From Streptococcus castoreus DSM 17536 (GTDB lineage Bacteria > Bacillota > Bacilli > Lactobacillales > Streptococcaceae): a stretch of 54,021 nucleotides of DNA. The notes below the pieces were generated by a model. That model saw only the letters and a program-made list of their open reading frames with translations, did no database searches and was not told the origin of the DNA. The position numbers were made by a program, and so were the translations under genes. How positions within the stretch are numbered: position 1 is the first letter of the stretch; every line of letters begins with the position of its first letter. Below, piece after piece: positions 33,893-42,815 of this stretch. The stretch spans positions 1 to 54,021 of the forward strand of contig NZ_AUKZ01000011.1 of the NCBI RefSeq assembly GCF_000425025.1. The letters are read 5' to 3'.

Positions 33893-34246
33893 ATGAAAAA
33901 ATTACTTAGTCTATTACTTTTAGGAATTGCTACTATATTTCTAATATCTTGTTCCAAGCAAAATACTCTTGACGGAGAATATTATAACCAATATGATTAT
34001 CTAGTACTTGAAATTAAAGGAAATCAAGGAACATATCATGAAAATCACAATTATCCGATAACTAATGTAGATTCTCAAAATAAAACATTTACTTTTTCAG
34101 CTTCTGGAAGAGAATATGTTGCAACCTATGATATTAAAAAAGATGGGACTTTAACATTTGATACAGGAAACTTCCTAACAGGAGGAAATAAACAAACAGT
34201 TTATAAAAAAGATAGTGAAGCCTATAAGAAAAATATAAAAAAATGA
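33893..34246 (+). CDS. Small lipoprotein
   Basis: 117 residues. The signal peptide MKKLLSLLLLGIATIFLISC ends with lipobox LISC; Cys20 would be lipidated. The mature part is rich in Tyr and beta structure with a Lys-rich tail. Good promoter elements (TATAAT near 33865) and GGAGG. Function unknown; surface lipoproteins on conjugative elements sometimes act in exclusion. Confidence 0.75.
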   Translation: MKKLLSLLLLGIATIFLISCSKQNTLDGEYYNQYDYLVLEIKGNQGTYHENHNYPITNVDSQNKTFTFSASGREYVATYDIKKDGTLTFDTGNFLTGGNKQTVYKKDSEAYKKNIKK

Positions 34247-34272
34247 CTTAGAGATTTTCTCTAGGTCATTTT
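34240..34272. terminator. Convergent terminator
   Basis: AAATGACTTAGAG pairs with CTCTAGGTCATTT, with T and A tracts on both sides. It contains the stop of the lipoprotein gene and the last codons of the ImmA-like gene. Confidence 0.7.
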
Positions 34273-35117
34273 ATTGTTGTTAGAAGGAGTTTTGCATGTC
34301 GTTTAGCTGCTACTTCTGTCAGTTGTTTAGGATTCCAAGCATAGTTAATGGACTGTCCTTTGTCATACAAACCCCAAACCTTAAATTTTGGATAACATTG
34401 TTTTATCAAAGAGGTGAATTGAGTATCTGCTAACTCTGGTAAGTCAATATCTGAAATGAAGTTTGATTGATTTATTAAATGGTTGAACTTATCTAATGCG
34501 CTAGGTTCAAATTCATTGTAATCAGAGATGATATAGTCTTTCACTTGGTCAAAGTAGCCGACAATGTGTTTGTTTTTTCTAGTTAGGTAATCCTCTACAA
34601 TCTGTTTTGCAGATAGTCTATTGATGTCTAATTCAAAATTTAAGAAGTCTGTCAAACGAGTTTTAAGAGCTTGACCAGAAACTTGTAGTGCTACTTCTAC
34701 CTCTTGAAAAGCCATTTGCTGGTAAAAAATCTTAGTTAGAAGCACAATATCAGGCATTAAGAGAAAAGCTGAGTAAAAATTAGCCTCTCTTTCTTGTAGA
34801 GAATCATCATGAAAATCAGTGAATACTCGCCCACTGTGATGTAATAAGATGTGCCCTAATTCATGACATTTTGTAAAATTTTGACGAGTAATAGAATCAC
34901 TATCTTGATAGGAAATCGTTAAAACATCATCATTGATATTAAAACCTGCTATATCTATCCGGATATGGTGAGGAATAACAAGTATATTTTTCTTGTCAAC
35001 TTCATAATTGAAGTAATCCTGAAAAGTATAATAAAGAGGATGTACTTTATTTAATTTCATGAATGGATAAAGTGTTTGTTTGACACGATTCCAAACATTA
35101 AAGTAAATTCTTTGCAC
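34266..35117 (-). CDS. ImmA/IrrE-family metallopeptidase
   Basis: 283 residues. KCHELGHILLHHSG carries the zinc-binding HExxH, and EREANFYSAFLLMP supplies the third ligand and family motif. It lies 6 nt after the ImmR-like gene. In ICEBs1 and ICESt3 such proteases cleave the partner repressor upon damage or signal and so induce excision and transfer. Confidence 0.88.
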   Translation of the reverse strand: MQRIYFNVWNRVKQTLYPFMKLNKVHPLYYTFQDYFNYEVDKKNILVIPHHIRIDIAGFNINDDVLTISYQDSDSITRQNFTKCHELGHILLHHSGRVFTDFHDDSLQEREANFYSAFLLMPDIVLLTKIFYQQMAFQEVEVALQVSGQALKTRLTDFLNFELDINRLSAKQIVEDYLTRKNKHIVGYFDQVKDYIISDYNEFEPSALDKFNHLINQSNFISDIDLPELADTQFTSLIKQCYPKFKVWGLYDKGQSINYAWNPKQLTEVAAKRHAKLLLTTIK

Positions 35118-35123
35118 GAAACA

Positions 35124-35486
35124 TCAGTCTTTCTTTTCTTTATTCATAGCCTTAATGGCTTTTTCTCTCTCTAACAGAAACTCCCTCAAATCTTCCTCTA
35201 AGATTTTCTTTTCTTCATCAGATAAATTTTTAGAAGTTTTCCGATACAAAACTTCAAATGTTGATAAATCAATCTCATCTGAATTTTTGTAGTCAGATTT
35301 ACCTAAAAGATAATCCGTAGAGACATTATAAAATTCTGCAATTTTAGGATATTTATCTGGAGTTGGTTTTTTTTCGCCTTTTTCCCAATTTGAATAAGTG
35401 GGTTGTGATACTCCAAACTGTCGCGAAACATCATTTTGCGTTAGTTTAGCTTCTAAACGCAGAGCTTTTAAGCGTTCGGGAAACAT
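35124..35486 (-). CDS. ImmR-like Xre repressor
   Basis: 120 residues. HTH LRLEAKLTQNDVSRQFGVSQ with YSNWEKGEKKPTPDKY and VSTDYLLGKSD. A charged C-terminal tail follows. It is leftward, facing the palindromic operator at 35537-35581 and is co-transcribed with the ImmA-like gene. It is likely the main repressor of ICE transfer genes. Confidence 0.88.
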   Translation of the reverse strand: MFPERLKALRLEAKLTQNDVSRQFGVSQPTYSNWEKGEKKPTPDKYPKIAEFYNVSTDYLLGKSDYKNSDEIDLSTFEVLYRKTSKNLSDEEKKILEEDLREFLLEREKAIKAMNKEKKD

Positions 35487-35529
35487 TTTGTACCTCTTTA
35501 AAAATTTTTAATTTTTTTACAAAAAACTC

Positions 35530-35581
35530 TTGACAAATATAGCTAAAGGATATATTATATAAATATAGCTGTTAGCTATAT
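35530..35581 (+). promoter_or_regulatory. Rightward promoter with palindromic operator
   Basis: TTGACA (35530-35535), 17 nt, TATTAT (35553-35558). ATATAGCT (35563-35570) and AGCTATAT (35574-35581) form a perfect inverted repeat. A further half site ATATAGCTA (35537-35545) lies between -35 and -10. This is the expected target of the ImmR-like repressor. Confidence 0.7.
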
Positions 35582-36142
35582 AATAATTTTGCTAGATTTC
35601 CCTAAAAAGTGAAATTAACTTCAATAAAGAATAGACAAGGCAATTTAGCAAAATAGTTGAATTTGTCCTTTGAAAATTGAATAAAAAAGTGCGTCAGACA
35701 ACCTCACCCAAGCTTAGCTGACCAACACACAATATTGTTTAGCAACTATTATTGTAACGGTTTTATCGCAAAAAGTCAAGGAGGTTGGAGTAGATGAACA
35801 CAAAAATCCTTTGGAGTTATCTCACGCACTCGGCTTTTTGCCCCTCTTGACCGGATAACAAAAGGGAACTGCTGGCGCTGGTGGCGTCGGAAATGCTGAC
35901 AGGTAAGATACGTTCTGCTGGGGGTTAGCATAGGCGGTTAATTGTCGCTATAGTGAAGTGAGATGACTACAATAACAGAGATTAGTCAAGTACAGCTATA
36001 GGGCGGTGATAACAACAATGAGTGTGCGACGATATGAGCACGCCCTAAACAGGACTTCCTGTTTAGAAGAGTAGAAAATTGAAATTCAAAGTCACATCAA
36101 TCAATAAACTTTAATTTTTTCATCTGTATTTGTAATTTTCTT
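35582..36142 (+). ncRNA. Long structured leader or small RNA region
   Basis: The 560-nt stretch has no large gene, but transcription from the promoter at 35530 would run through it. It is less AT-rich than its surroundings and contains GGGCG/CGCCC (36001-36045) and the perfect hairpin CTAAACAGG/CCTGTTTAG (36045-36066). A leader ORF with a strong RBS lies at 35794. It may be a regulatory leader or a stable RNA; I recognise no known family. Confidence 0.4.
35794..35850 (+). CDS. Possible 18-residue leader peptide
   Basis: AAGGAGG is followed 11 nt later by ATG AAC ACA, ending in TGA at 35850. The peptide begins MNTKILWSYL and ends AFCPS. Its position inside the structured leader suggests translation-dependent control of downstream genes. 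Confidence 0.4.
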   Translation: MNTKILWSYLTHSAFCPS

Positions 36143-36187
36143 TTGAAATATGGTATAATAAAGAAAATTACATTGAGAGGTGATAAA

Positions 36188-36952
36188 ATGACACAAGAAG
36201 ATATTTTATCTGAAGAACAGTGTCAACTACTTGTTGATGCTCTCCTTAAAGGAAACGAAGAATTTTGCGAAGAAATGAAAGCAAAAGAAAAAACAGAGCC
36301 GATTTACTCTGCTGCTAAAAATGGACGAGGAAATAAAATTGATAGTCGTCTTATCAAAACTTTTGTGAATCAAACAATCAGCTTCATACAAGATTACAGT
36401 ATAAAAAAAGCTGGATATAATTGGGACTACGGTGAGTATATTTGTGAAACACCTTTTGGTCGATTCTTATTTGTCATTAAATCTGACAAGGCATTAAAAA
36501 AAGCCTTTCCTAAGTCCAATAGTGATGAAAATCTTTCTGAGGATGAGGATAAAAAATATTTTGAAAATTATTTGGGAATTAACCAAAAAATAATTCGTCA
36601 AAGCAAAGAGCCTGTTGAAGGTTTATTTGAGATTCCGATTCCTCTTTTTGAAGAAGATAGAAATTCTGAAATCTTGTTAATCCCAGATGAAGTTGCTCAT
36701 GAGGATATCGATTTCTTTTTTGTTCTGACCTATAAAACATCTGGCGAAGAGATAACAAGTATTGAGCTGACATTCCCTAATCCCGTTTCAAATGACCTAC
36801 GGTTAGCACAAGACTTATCAAGATACATTCAAACAAGTCAAATTAATAGTAACAATAGTCAAAACCTTATCAATACTACTTCTCCTCAAGAAAAAGATGA
36901 GGACATGGAAAACTTTGACGAAGGAGTGATTGAAACGAAGAAAAGTAAGTAA
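36188..36952 (+). CDS. Uncharacterised protein paired with Xre-ImmA gene (DUF5986-like)
   Basis: 254 residues from ATG 36188 (GAGAGGTGA upstream). The TATAAT at 36152-36157 lies within a longer upstream frame, which excludes the earlier start. FVNQTISFIQDYSIKKAGYN and CETPFGRFLFVIKSD appear to be the conserved part; the C-terminus is acidic. I believe it belongs to DUF5986, which often precedes an spr1629-type gene, but this is from memory. The two may form a toxin-antitoxin-like pair. Confidence 0.5.
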   Translation: MTQEDILSEEQCQLLVDALLKGNEEFCEEMKAKEKTEPIYSAAKNGRGNKIDSRLIKTFVNQTISFIQDYSIKKAGYNWDYGEYICETPFGRFLFVIKSDKALKKAFPKSNSDENLSEDEDKKYFENYLGINQKIIRQSKEPVEGLFEIPIPLFEEDRNSEILLIPDEVAHEDIDFFFVLTYKTSGEEITSIELTFPNPVSNDLRLAQDLSRYIQTSQINSNNSQNLINTTSPQEKDEDMENFDEGVIETKKSK

Positions 36953-36980
36953 AAAATAAAACGTAAAGGGGGATTCACTC

Positions 36981-38150
36981 GTGTTTAACGGTGATATATT
37001 AAAACAATTACGCCTTTTATATGGCATGACAAGAAAGGAGCTGGCGGCTAAATTAGATATAACTGAGCAAGCAGTTTGGCAATTTGAAAAAAATGAAATC
37101 TCTCCTAAAACATCAGTTAGACTTAAAATGACCAATTTATTTGGAGTACGTTCAGACTATTTTTCACAAGTAAGTTCCAATTCAAATTTTGACATGACAT
37201 CCGTAGCTTTCAGAAATGAGGCAGAAAGCACACGAAAAGCCACAGATATACAGGAAGCTTATCTAAATACGTTGGATTCTCTTACCGTATTTCTTGAAAG
37301 TATGGTGATGATTCCTAATCAAAAAATTATAGATTTAGTAAACATTCTTTCTCAAAAAGAACCAGACAAGAATAATCTAGAAGAATTGGCGCTGTTTACT
37401 AAAGAGTTTCTAGGTATCTCTGACGATAATAGTGACCTTCTCTATCAATTGGAAAAGTCTGGTATTTATATTTTTGAAAGAAAAATGGCTAACAATGAAG
37501 ACGCCTATAGTATCTGGTCTAACACAAATAGACCATTTATTATTTTAGGAACTGGGAAGACTGCCGTGAGACGAAATTTTGATTTAGCTCACGAATTAGG
37601 ACACCTTCTCCTACATCGAAATATTGATTTTAGCACCTTGTCTAGAGATGAGTTTTTAGAGAAGGAATCGGAAGCCAATAACTTTGCTTCTTACCTTTTA
37701 CTTCCACGAGAAAACTTTATTCAAGACATGGCTAATCTTGTTGGAAAGCGGGTAAGCAATCCCGATAACTATATTGACTTAAAACGGAAGTATACTGTTT
37801 CCATACAAGCACTGGAATACCGTGCCTTTAAGTTGGGCTTAGTTAGCCCTTCACAACATGGATATTTTTACAGATTGATTAACAAAAATAATTATAAAAC
37901 ATTTGAAAAACTCGATGACGAAATCATTGTAAAAAGACCATCTAAAGTCAGAAGCATGTTAAACACGATTTTGTTAAATGTCTTGACGTTGGAGAGCCTA
38001 TCTAGTGCTTTAAAGGTTGATAGCCGTTTCTTAGCTCATCTGTTATCGGTGCAGCCACAATTTTTTGATAAATATAAAAAAACGATTAGCGACGAAGATA
38101 AGTTTGATAACATTATCCGTCTGAATGATGTGTCTAGGGGGTCTATTTAA
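36981..38150 (+). CDS. Xre-ImmA fusion (spr1629-type repressor/antitoxin)
   Basis: 389 residues from GTG 36981 (AAAGGGGG upstream). The N-terminal HTH is LLYGMTRKELAAKLDITEQA with VWQFEKNEISPKTSVR. The ImmA/IrrE peptidase has FDLAHELGHLLLHR (HExxH) and EKESEANNFASYLLLP. One protein thus carries both the repressor and protease folds that are separate genes at 34266-35486. It may be a second-level ICE regulator like arp1 of ICESt3. Confidence 0.8.
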   Translation: MFNGDILKQLRLLYGMTRKELAAKLDITEQAVWQFEKNEISPKTSVRLKMTNLFGVRSDYFSQVSSNSNFDMTSVAFRNEAESTRKATDIQEAYLNTLDSLTVFLESMVMIPNQKIIDLVNILSQKEPDKNNLEELALFTKEFLGISDDNSDLLYQLEKSGIYIFERKMANNEDAYSIWSNTNRPFIILGTGKTAVRRNFDLAHELGHLLLHRNIDFSTLSRDEFLEKESEANNFASYLLLPRENFIQDMANLVGKRVSNPDNYIDLKRKYTVSIQALEYRAFKLGLVSPSQHGYFYRLINKNNYKTFEKLDDEIIVKRPSKVRSMLNTILLNVLTLESLSSALKVDSRFLAHLLSVQPQFFDKYKKTISDEDKFDNIIRLNDVSRGSI

Positions 38151-38279
38151 ATGCCTAACAATAACAACTATAACCCGAAAATCTTAGACGCCTTGGCTGA
38201 AGCCAAACGGATTTCTCGAGATAAAACGGTTGTTTCTTATGGTAGCTTGACAGAGTTGAAGAAAGCTCTTGAAACTTAA
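38151..38279 (+). CDS. RelB/DinJ C-terminal fragment
   Basis: A 42-residue ORF starting directly after the previous stop (TAAATG) with AGGGGG upstream. ILDALAEAKRISRDKTVVSY with LTELKKALE matches the C-terminal toxin-binding tail of RelB/DinJ antitoxins. The DNA-binding half and the toxin are absent. It is either a remnant or a free-standing toxin neutraliser. Confidence 0.5.
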   Translation: MPNNNNYNPKILDALAEAKRISRDKTVVSYGSLTELKKALET

Positions 38280-38294
38280 TAATAATGCTAGTAT

Positions 38295-38323
38295 AGACAG
38301 TTCTTAATGGAGCTGTCTTTTTT
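38295..38323 (+). terminator. Terminator
   Basis: AGACAG (38295-38300) pairs with CTGTCT (38313-38318), extended by weaker pairs, then a T tract. It separates the regulatory block from the transfer block. Confidence 0.65.
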
Positions 38324-38387
38324 ATTTTCTACTCCTCTAAGCTGATAAAGCTACTTAACGTATTCTAAAAGAAAGTGAGGTAACACT

Positions 38388-38624
38388 ATGACCTATTATG
38401 AACAAAGTTTTCGCCGTATTTATGAGAACTTTGTTTTTTCTTTGAAAATCTATCCGGATAAGCATTATCAAAAGGTTTTATGTTATCAAGTGCTAGAAAA
38501 AATGGATAAGTTGTTTCACGACTACCAAAAACTAGGCTGGCCAACAGTTCAATTAGTCCAATGGAAAAATCACTACAAATTTAAAGTTCAACATGATTAC
38601 ATTATGAAAGGAGGTACAACATGA
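38388..38624 (+). CDS. Small conserved ICE protein
   Basis: 78 residues. YEQSFRRIYENFVFSLKIYP is duplicated in the next, frameshifted gene. GAGG-type RBS. Similar small genes precede the DUF961 genes in ICESt3-like elements. Function unknown. Confidence 0.6.
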   Translation: MTYYEQSFRRIYENFVFSLKIYPDKHYQKVLCYQVLEKMDKLFHDYQKLGWPTVQLVQWKNHYKFKVQHDYIMKGGTT

Positions 38625-38846
38625 ATTATTTTGAACAACGATTCCAACAAATCTATGAAGTTTCTTTTCTCCCTTAAAATTTATCATGCCAATCCTACAC
38701 ATTGTGAAACGTGCTACCGAGACTGTCTGAATGAAATGGATAGTCTTTTTTTACGCCATGATACTCATGACCAGTTTGCTAAACAGCTTTTGAATTGTAA
38801 AAAGACTTTTCAATTTAAAGTTAAAAAAGCCTATTTTGGAATGTAA
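38622..38846 (+). pseudogene. Frameshifted paralogue of the preceding gene
   Basis: ATG 38622 overlaps the previous stop (GGAGG upstream) and encodes MNYFEQRFQQIYE; the frame then shifts near 38660 and continues as FLFSLKIYHANPTHCETCYR to a stop at 38846. The two parts together match the 78-residue protein. One indel makes it a pseudogene unless recoded. Confidence 0.65.
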
Positions 38847-38958
38847 GGAGGACGGTATGACCAGAGTAAGAGCACCTGCCGATTAAAAAATGAGTTGATT
38901 TTTTGACCTAGACAAGTCATAAAACGGTCTAAACAAAATAGAAATTGAGGTAAATATA
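38847..38958 (+). other. Spacer with eight-codon ORF
   Basis: AAGGAGG precedes ATG 38857, which opens only MTRVRAPAD and stop. AAAAAAT/ATTTTTT (38885-38905) could form a weak hairpin. Possibly the relic of a lost gene. Confidence 0.35.
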
Positions 38959-39273
38959 ATGGAAATTACAAAAGTATTCGTTGACCAAAACCAAGTCTTA
39001 GGAAATGAGGTCTTTGTCTCAGGTATGGAAGAAGTCCGTGCCAATGATTATAATCCTGTCTCTTACCGTATCTTTGAAATTTCAAGTCGAAAAGAGCCTT
39101 CTGCCTTTCTCATTGTAGAAGGTTTTAAAATGTCAGATGTCCCTGAGGGGCGTCAAAAGGTCGTCTTCCCTCGTGGAATTGCTATTGAACGTCGTAACTT
39201 CCGTTTTGGAGGCAAACGCAAACATGAAAATGTTATTGTTGCGGAAGAAATGCGTACGGTAAAGTCTAAATAA
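38959..39273 (+). CDS. DUF961 protein (Orf23-like)
   Basis: 104 residues. VLGNEVFVSGMEEVRANDYN, then SYRIFEISSRKEPSAFLIVE and RNFRFGGKRK are typical of Tn916 Orf23/Orf22. First solid gene of the transfer operon. Function unknown; the family always accompanies Tn916-type transfer genes. Confidence 0.8.
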   Translation: MEITKVFVDQNQVLGNEVFVSGMEEVRANDYNPVSYRIFEISSRKEPSAFLIVEGFKMSDVPEGRQKVVFPRGIAIERRNFRFGGKRKHENVIVAEEMRTVKSK

Positions 39274-39295
39274 GAAATAGAATAGGAGAAATACT

Positions 39296-39706
39296 ATGAC
39301 TGTAAAATTTGCTGCTGATGTAATTGAAACTTTTGATACTACAAAAACGCTTGGTACACTTAATTTTCTTGAAGCTCTTCCTAGTATGAAATGGGAAGAT
39401 TACCTTGAAGAAGGAACAGGTGAAGAAAAGCGTCGTGAAACAGACGAAGTGGACTATGTAGATGTGAAGCTCTACTCTTCTGCTGTAAACGGGGATATTA
39501 CCGTAACGGTTCCACCTGAAGCAAAAGTGGCTCAAATGACCGCTGAAAAGAACTACAATGATGAAGTAACACTCGTAGCTCCTACGGCTCGCTTCTGGTC
39601 AAATTCAGAAACGATTAACAATCGCCGTATTATCACAAGCGGGGTCAAACTACGGGCTAAAGACGTTGTATTAGTGGGGAAACCTGAACCTAAAAAAGAA
39701 GGATAA
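39296..39706 (+). CDS. DUF961 protein (Orf22-like)
   Basis: 136 residues. TLGTLNFLEALPSMKWEDYL and EVTLVAPTARFWSNSETIN match Orf22 of Tn916 and its ICESt3 counterpart. AGGAGA RBS; 22 nt after its neighbour and 6 nt before the coupling protein gene. Confidence 0.78.
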   Translation: MTVKFAADVIETFDTTKTLGTLNFLEALPSMKWEDYLEEGTGEEKRRETDEVDYVDVKLYSSAVNGDITVTVPPEAKVAQMTAEKNYNDEVTLVAPTARFWSNSETINNRRIITSGVKLRAKDVVLVGKPEPKKEG

Positions 39707-39712
39707 TCGCTT

Positions 39713-41371
39713 ATGAAGCTGTTCACCTATCGGGGAATTCGTGTTCGAAAGTTTCATGAGAAAATCAAACGGCTAACCTTTGCTCTCTTTCTTCTGCCCT
39801 TTCTCCTTGGAGGGAGCTTCTTAGCTTACCTGCACCAAGACCAACTTCAAAACCAATTTCAACGTAACCCGCTAACCTACGGGATTCTTTTTGGTGGAAG
39901 TTTATTAGGATTGTTGCTACTAGATGGCTTGGTACAAGTGATTTGCTATCGAAAATTTCTTTTCTTTAGCCGTCTAGATAGTTTACGGATTCTTTCCCAC
40001 TTTTTGCTAGATAATAACTTGTATAAGGTTAAGAAAGTTAAATCAAATCATCACACAAGGGAGCGAATTCTATTACCCAAAGTGTATTTGAAGCGTGACC
40101 GTTTTAGTATTACCGTTTCACTCCACCTTCAAGGTAGCCGATTCCAAGACCGTTTTATCGCCCTTGAAAAGCCTCTTGAAATTATGTTTGACGGAGACTT
40201 TATGAATAAGCAATTTACCAAAGGCTACGTGTCCTACACCATTGCCATTGACCAATTTTCGGGTCGCTTATCTACCTTTGATGTTAAGATGACAGATAAG
40301 GGAATCCGCCTAATGAAAGATGTCTATTGGGATTTCAATAAACACCCACACTTGCTGATTGGTGGTGGAACGGGTGGCGGTAAAACGATTCTCTTGATGA
40401 TTCTGATTTGGGTCTTGGCTCAAATTGGTTATGTGGAAATCCTTGACCCTAAACGCTCTGACTTTGTCGGATTGAAACAGATTCCTGTCTTTAAAGGGCG
40501 GGTTTATTGGGATAAAAAAGAAATGTTAGCTTGCTTAAAGCGGGCTGAGAAAGAAATGGATAAACGCTATGATTACATGACTAGTCACCCCGATTATCAA
40601 GCTGGGAAAAAGTATTATGCTTATGGGCTGAAACCTCGTTTTATCGTCATCGATGAGTTGGCAGCCTTAGCTGCTAAATTAGAGCGAGATTACCAATCAT
40701 CTGGAGACTTTATCGAATACCTAACCGAATTGATTTTAAAAGGTCGCCAATCTGGGGTAATCATGATTGTGGCTATGCAACGTCCTGACGGAGAATATCT
40801 CAAAACCTCTTTACGTGACCAATTTATGAAACGGATTTCTGTTGGTCACTTAGAAGATATTGGTAATAAAATGATGTTTGGAGACGCTAACGCAAATAAA
40901 GTTTTCAAAAAGATTGATGAAATTGACGGAGAGGAGATTTTCGGTCGTGGTTATATTGCAAACGGTGGGGAGGTGGCTAGAGAATTTTATTCACCTACTG
41001 TTCCCTTTGAGGAAGGCTTTTCTTTCTTTGAGGAATATAAGAAACTACCCGTCTTAGATGACCCACTATTAGAAACAACAGAAACTACTCAAACGTCATC
41101 ATCTGACTTGTCCGTTGAACAAGCAGAATCTTTCCTCCTTCCTCTGAATGACTTTGCCAAAGAATTTGATGTGCCCATTTCAACCTTACGAAACCTTGTG
41201 AAATACATAGAAGAACAGGACTATACATTCAGAAGAGAGGATAACCGTATTCTGCTAGATGAAGCAGATAGGGCTTTGTTGGAGGAAATTGTAACAGAGA
41301 AAGAACAGGCTGACTTGCCCTATAAGCAAGTTGTCCTTCAACACTTTGAAACACCTCCTGAGCCAGCGTAG
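39713..41371 (+). CDS. tcpA: TcpA/FtsK-like coupling ATPase
   Basis: 552 residues. Two N-terminal membrane helices (about 22-42 and 57-78), then a FtsK/HerA ATPase: Walker A GGGTGGGKTI near 220 and Walker B RFIVIDELAAL. MIVAMQRPDGEYL is conserved in Tn916 Orf21. It delivers the MobT-bound strand to the secretion channel. The C-terminal 100 residues form a winged-helix-like tail. oriT follows directly. Confidence 0.92.
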   Translation: MKLFTYRGIRVRKFHEKIKRLTFALFLLPFLLGGSFLAYLHQDQLQNQFQRNPLTYGILFGGSLLGLLLLDGLVQVICYRKFLFFSRLDSLRILSHFLLDNNLYKVKKVKSNHHTRERILLPKVYLKRDRFSITVSLHLQGSRFQDRFIALEKPLEIMFDGDFMNKQFTKGYVSYTIAIDQFSGRLSTFDVKMTDKGIRLMKDVYWDFNKHPHLLIGGGTGGGKTILLMILIWVLAQIGYVEILDPKRSDFVGLKQIPVFKGRVYWDKKEMLACLKRAEKEMDKRYDYMTSHPDYQAGKKYYAYGLKPRFIVIDELAALAAKLERDYQSSGDFIEYLTELILKGRQSGVIMIVAMQRPDGEYLKTSLRDQFMKRISVGHLEDIGNKMMFGDANANKVFKKIDEIDGEEIFGRGYIANGGEVAREFYSPTVPFEEGFSFFEEYKKLPVLDDPLLETTETTQTSSSDLSVEQAESFLLPLNDFAKEFDVPISTLRNLVKYIEEQDYTFRREDNRILLDEADRALLEEIVTEKEQADLPYKQVVLQHFETPPEPA

Positions 41372-41430
41372 GCACGAAGGTCAAGGTCAGGGCTACGCCC
41401 GTCCGACCTGCCCGACCGAGCTGACAAGCG

Positions 41431-41520
41431 GGCGTTTTGGGGTGTGCCCTAGGCACGCCCCAAAAGGGCTTAACCTCCCGATACTAATAGGGGGGTTAAA
41501 ACTAACACAAGCCCTTAAAA
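41431..41520 (+). other. oriT of the ICE
   Basis: Between tcpA and mobT, as in Tn916. TTTTGGGGTGTGCC (41435-41448) pairs with GGCACGCCCCAAAA (41452-41465), and TTAACCTCCC (41470-41479) with GGGGGGTTAA (41490-41499). GATACTAAT in the second loop and the following ACTAACACAAG resemble the Tn916/ICESt3 oriT as I remember them. The segment is GC-rich compared with the genes around it. Confidence 0.8.
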
Positions 41521-41582
41521 GACTGTTAGATTCCCTATTCTTCCCGTCACTAGAACAAACACAAAAAGGAGGTGGAAAAAGA

Positions 41583-42815
41583 GTGATAAGCAATACCGAT
41601 TTAAAGCGTATCAGGCTTGAGTTAGGATTTACTCAACGCAAAATGGCAACTATGATTGGTTATAGTTACTACAACTACCGAAACATTGAACAAGGTCAAC
41701 GAAAGATGACCAAAGAGTTTGAAGAAGCGCTCTTTCACTTTCTGAATCGCAAATCAGAAACCAAGCTAGAAAGCACGGTGGATTGGTTAAAAATTCGCTT
41801 CAAAACACTTGATTTTAAAGCTGTCATCACACACGTTCTAAAATTAAAACCAGCTGACTTTTTTCATGAAGAAAAAAGTCTATACAGCTATTCAGATATG
41901 ATAACCTATGGTTCAATTCGGGTACTTTACTCCCATTCTGAAAAGAAGGCAGAAGCTGGAACGCTGATTGACTTAACAGGAGGGGGTTGTCGTGAGCTTG
42001 AATTGTTATTAAAACAACAAGGTCGGAATTGGTTTTCTTTTCTTCACGATGTCTTTCTCTTTGCGGAACAAGAACGAAAAGATAGACCTTTGGAAGATTT
42101 TTTAGCCTTTCCACGCTTTGATATTGCCCTTGATGAATTATACAAAAAGTCAGGGAATCTTGACTTATTTGATATTAAAAATCGGATTTTTGACAATAAA
42201 ATCATCATGCGCAAACTCCGCACCTTTACCTCTATTGAAGGCTTGAAAAAAGTTGAAAATCGCTTTGTCAATCAAGGTTTGACCTTAAACTTTGGCAGTC
42301 GTCAATCAAGCCTCATGATTCGCTTTTATCAAAAAGATTATGAACAGGCCCTCTTAAAAGATGTTTCTGTTGACTATATCCATGAAGCCTATAATTATAA
42401 AAACCGCTATGAGATTGAACTACATGATACTAAGGCGTTTGATATTTTGAAAGAATGGTATACGTTGGAAACTGACTTGACTAAAATAGGCGCTCGGATT
42501 TTAAATAACTATTTTGAAGTGAAAGATTGGAATGGCAACTATGATAGTGAATGGGATAACCTGCTTGGCACACAAGCAGGTTTTAAATTTGTCACACGTC
42601 CTCGTCAAATTAACTATGCAAGGACAAAACATTGGGTTACAAAACAAGTCTCTAGTGCTTTGAAATTGCTGAAAATCGTTGATATGGTTTATCAGACAGA
42701 TGAGCTTTCAGAAATCATTTCTGAAGCCTATTTGAGTAACAATCATACGAAATTAGCAGAAGAAATTTGTGAACGAAATGGAGTTGATTTTAATGTCATT
42801 GTCGGACAGATATAA
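41583..42815 (+). CDS. mobT: MobT relaxase
   Basis: 410 residues from GTG 41583 (AGGAGG upstream); the longer frame to 41331 runs through oriT and is rejected. The N-terminal Xre-type HTH (LELGFTQRKMATMIGYSYYN) is followed by the Rep_trans catalytic domain: FPRFDIALDELY and SLMIRFYQKDYEQ with the candidate Tyr, then RYEIELHD. MobT nicks oriT and stays attached during transfer. It is homologous to Tn916 Orf20. Confidence 0.9.
   Translation: MISNTDLKRIRLELGFTQRKMATMIGYSYYNYRNIEQGQRKMTKEFEEALFHFLNRKSETKLESTVDWLKIRFKTLDFKAVITHVLKLKPADFFHEEKSLYSYSDMITYGSIRVLYSHSEKKAEAGTLIDLTGGGCRELELLLKQQGRNWFSFLHDVFLFAEQERKDRPLEDFLAFPRFDIALDELYKKSGNLDLFDIKNRIFDNKIIMRKLRTFTSIEGLKKVENRFVNQGLTLNFGSRQSSLMIRFYQKDYEQALLKDVSVDYIHEAYNYKNRYEIELHDTKAFDILKEWYTLETDLTKIGARILNNYFEVKDWNGNYDSEWDNLLGTQAGFKFVTRPRQINYARTKHWVTKQVSSALKLLKIVDMVYQTDELSEIISEAYLSNNHTKLAEEICERNGVDFNVIVGQI

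Noticed and set aside
41331..41582. N-terminal extension of MobT through oriT
   Set aside because: It runs through oriT hairpins and lacks family similarity; GTG 41583 has AGGAGG.
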